Source of the DNA: CALCKU01 sp964534845
GTDB taxonomy: Bacteria > Pseudomonadota > Alphaproteobacteria > Caulobacterales > Maricaulaceae
Direction: 5' to 3'
Length of the DNA stretch: 34,076 nucleotides
Assembly (NCBI GenBank): GCA_964534845.1
Contig: CAZHPV010000025.1
Coordinates: 1 to 34,076 of the forward strand
Shown piece after piece: positions 33,096 through 34,076 of the stretch. The position numbers were made by a program, and so were the translations under genes. The notes beneath the pieces were generated by a model. It searched no databases, was not told where the DNA came from, and saw only the letters and a program-made list of their open reading frames with translations. Within the stretch, counting starts at the first letter, position 1. The number at the start of each line of letters is the position of its first letter.

Positions 33096-34076
33096 TTAAA
33101 TTGCGCGGGCCTGACGCGCCGCTTGCAATTTCGCAAAGTCACTATCGGCATGATAACTTGAGCGGGTTAGCGGCGTCGCCGCGACCAGTAAAAACCCTTT
33201 GGCTTTGGCGATTGTCTCATAGGCTTTAAACTCTTCAGGCGTAACAAACCGGTCAATAGGCGCATGTTTGCGGGTCGGCTGGAGATATTGCCCTATAGTC
33301 AAAAAATCCACCCCGGCAGACCGCATATCATCCATGACCTGCATGATCTCTTCCTTGGTTTCGCCCAAACCAACCATCAGGCCTGATTTAGTAAACTGCT
33401 GAGGATCACGTTCTTTGACCCGCTCTAATAACCGCAATGAATGATAATAGCGGGCTCCGGGCCTAATTTTCAGATATAGCCGCGGCACTGTTTCCAGATT
33501 GTGATTAAAGACATCCGCCTTGGCATCAATAACGGCGTCAACAGCCCCCGTTTTCCGAAGAAAATCCGGTGTTAAAATTTCAATAGTTGTTTTAGGAGAG
33601 TGTTCTCTAATAGCGCGAATTACATTGACGAAATGATCCGCGCCCCCATCAGTCAGATCGTCTCGATCAACCGATGTAATGACAACATGGCGCAAACCCA
33701 TTTCAACAACGGCTTGTGCTATTTTCACGGGCTCCTCAAGATCAACCGCCTGCGGTAGGCCCGTTGAGACATTACAAAATGCACAGGCACGCGTGCAAAT
33801 TTCTCCCAAGATCATAAATGTCGCATGCGATTTTTCCCAACATTCTCCAATATTGGGACAGGCCGCCTCCTCGCAAACCGTGACCAAGCCTTTATCCTTC
33901 ACAATTTTACGCGTCTTGGCAAACCCTTCTGAACTCGGCGCTCTAACCCGAATCCAAGACGGTTTACGTAAGATCTCACTATCAGCCCGCCCTGCCTTTT
34001 CGGGATGGCGCAAACGCGGCCGAGCAGGGCTTTGGGAACCTGCCTTAGACGTTTTTTGCGGTATATTATCTATAAG
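33096..34076 (-). CDS. lipA: Lipoyl synthase LipA (5' end beyond the window)
   Basis: A radical-SAM enzyme. The auxiliary cluster motif CEEAACPNIGEC and the SAM cluster motif CTRACAFC are both present, with TSVDRDDLTDGGADHF, FNHNLETVPRLY and GLGETKEEI further on, and the typical C-terminal RSSYHAD. It inserts two sulfurs into protein-bound octanoyl groups. The frame is open to the window edge: reading upstream of a TTG at 34013 gives LIDNIPQ...RPRLRHPEKAG without a stop, and RHPEKA is normally internal in LipA. The true start is therefore outside, and the TTG is not used. ratA/COQ10-like follows after 11 bases. Confidence 0.95.
   Translation of the reverse strand, partial: LIDNIPQKTSKAGSQSPARPRLRHPEKAGRADSEILRKPSWIRVRAPSSEGFAKTRKIVKDKGLVTVCEEAACPNIGECWEKSHATFMILGEICTRACAFCNVSTGLPQAVDLEEPVKIAQAVVEMGLRHVVITSVDRDDLTDGGADHFVNVIRAIREHSPKTTIEILTPDFLRKTGAVDAVIDAKADVFNHNLETVPRLYLKIRPGARYYHSLRLLERVKERDPQQFTKSGLMVGLGETKEEIMQVMDDMRSAGVDFLTIGQYLQPTRKHAPIDRFVTPEEFKAYETIAKAKGFLLVAATPLTRSSYHADSDFAKLQAARQARAI

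Noticed and set aside
33096..34013. Complete lipA starting at the TTG at 34013
   Set aside because: The frame continues open to the window edge, and RHPEKA is normally internal in LipA, so the gene is truncated by the window rather than starting there.
1..34076. Mobile elements, prophage, CRISPR arrays, tRNA or rRNA genes
   Set aside because: No transposase, integrase, regularly spaced repeat array or RNA gene signature was found on reading both strands.

Overview
The window looks like chromosomal DNA of a marine-type alphaproteobacterium, most likely in the Caulobacterales/Maricaulales (Hyphomonadaceae-like) area. The grounds are the order dusB-ntrB-ntrC-ntrY-ntrX-trkA-trkH-hfq-hflX with mazG, a fused ispDF, a xanthophyll cluster with crtW and crtZ, a System I cytochrome c maturation block, and moderate GC content (judged by eye). 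I see no rRNA, tRNA, CRISPR array, insertion sequence or phage gene. Coding density is high and many genes overlap by ATGA or TAATG junctions, so operons are easy to read.

Region 1 (1-5939) is an accessory-looking 'steroid/sulfate' block. A plus-strand operon encodes an NTF2/SnoaL-like protein, an SDR resembling 3-alpha-hydroxysteroid dehydrogenase, and a PAPS-dependent sulfotransferase. It converges on a minus-strand pair, a KstD-like FAD dehydrogenase followed by a membrane-anchored formylglycine sulfatase. Enzymes that add sulfate, remove sulfate and oxidise a ring carbonyl or alcohol therefore sit side by side. The regulatory regions at both ends carry the same TACGCAT motif.

Region 2 (6330-14820) is a carotenoid cluster. 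The plus strand has crtE, a two-gene ABC-2 type exporter, crtW and crtZ. The minus strand has crtY, crtI, a DUF1993 gene and crtB. Together crtE, B, I, Y, W and Z suffice on paper for FPP to GGPP, phytoene, lycopene, beta-carotene and then astaxanthin-type ketohydroxy carotenoids. The embedded exporter and the DUF1993 gene are the unexplained members. The 14821-15281 intergenic region holds notable RNA-like secondary structure.

Region 3 (15282-18201) is cytochrome c maturation: ccmE, alone and divergent with an internal insertion, then ccmA-ccmB-ccmC-ccmD, translationally chained and running into mazG.

Region 4 (18198-30834) is housekeeping and nitrogen/potassium regulation: mazG (plus), then on the minus strand dusB-ntrB-ntrC, ntrY-ntrX-trkA-trkH and hfq-hflX. 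NtrC lacks the whole segment that normally carries GAFTGA, and NtrX also lacks it, so neither looks able to activate sigma-54 in the classic way.

Region 5 (30896-34076) holds fused ispDF (MEP pathway, feeding the carotenoid precursors), the PncC/CinA amidohydrolase, and on the minus strand lipA (cut by the window edge) with a COQ10/RatA-type protein.
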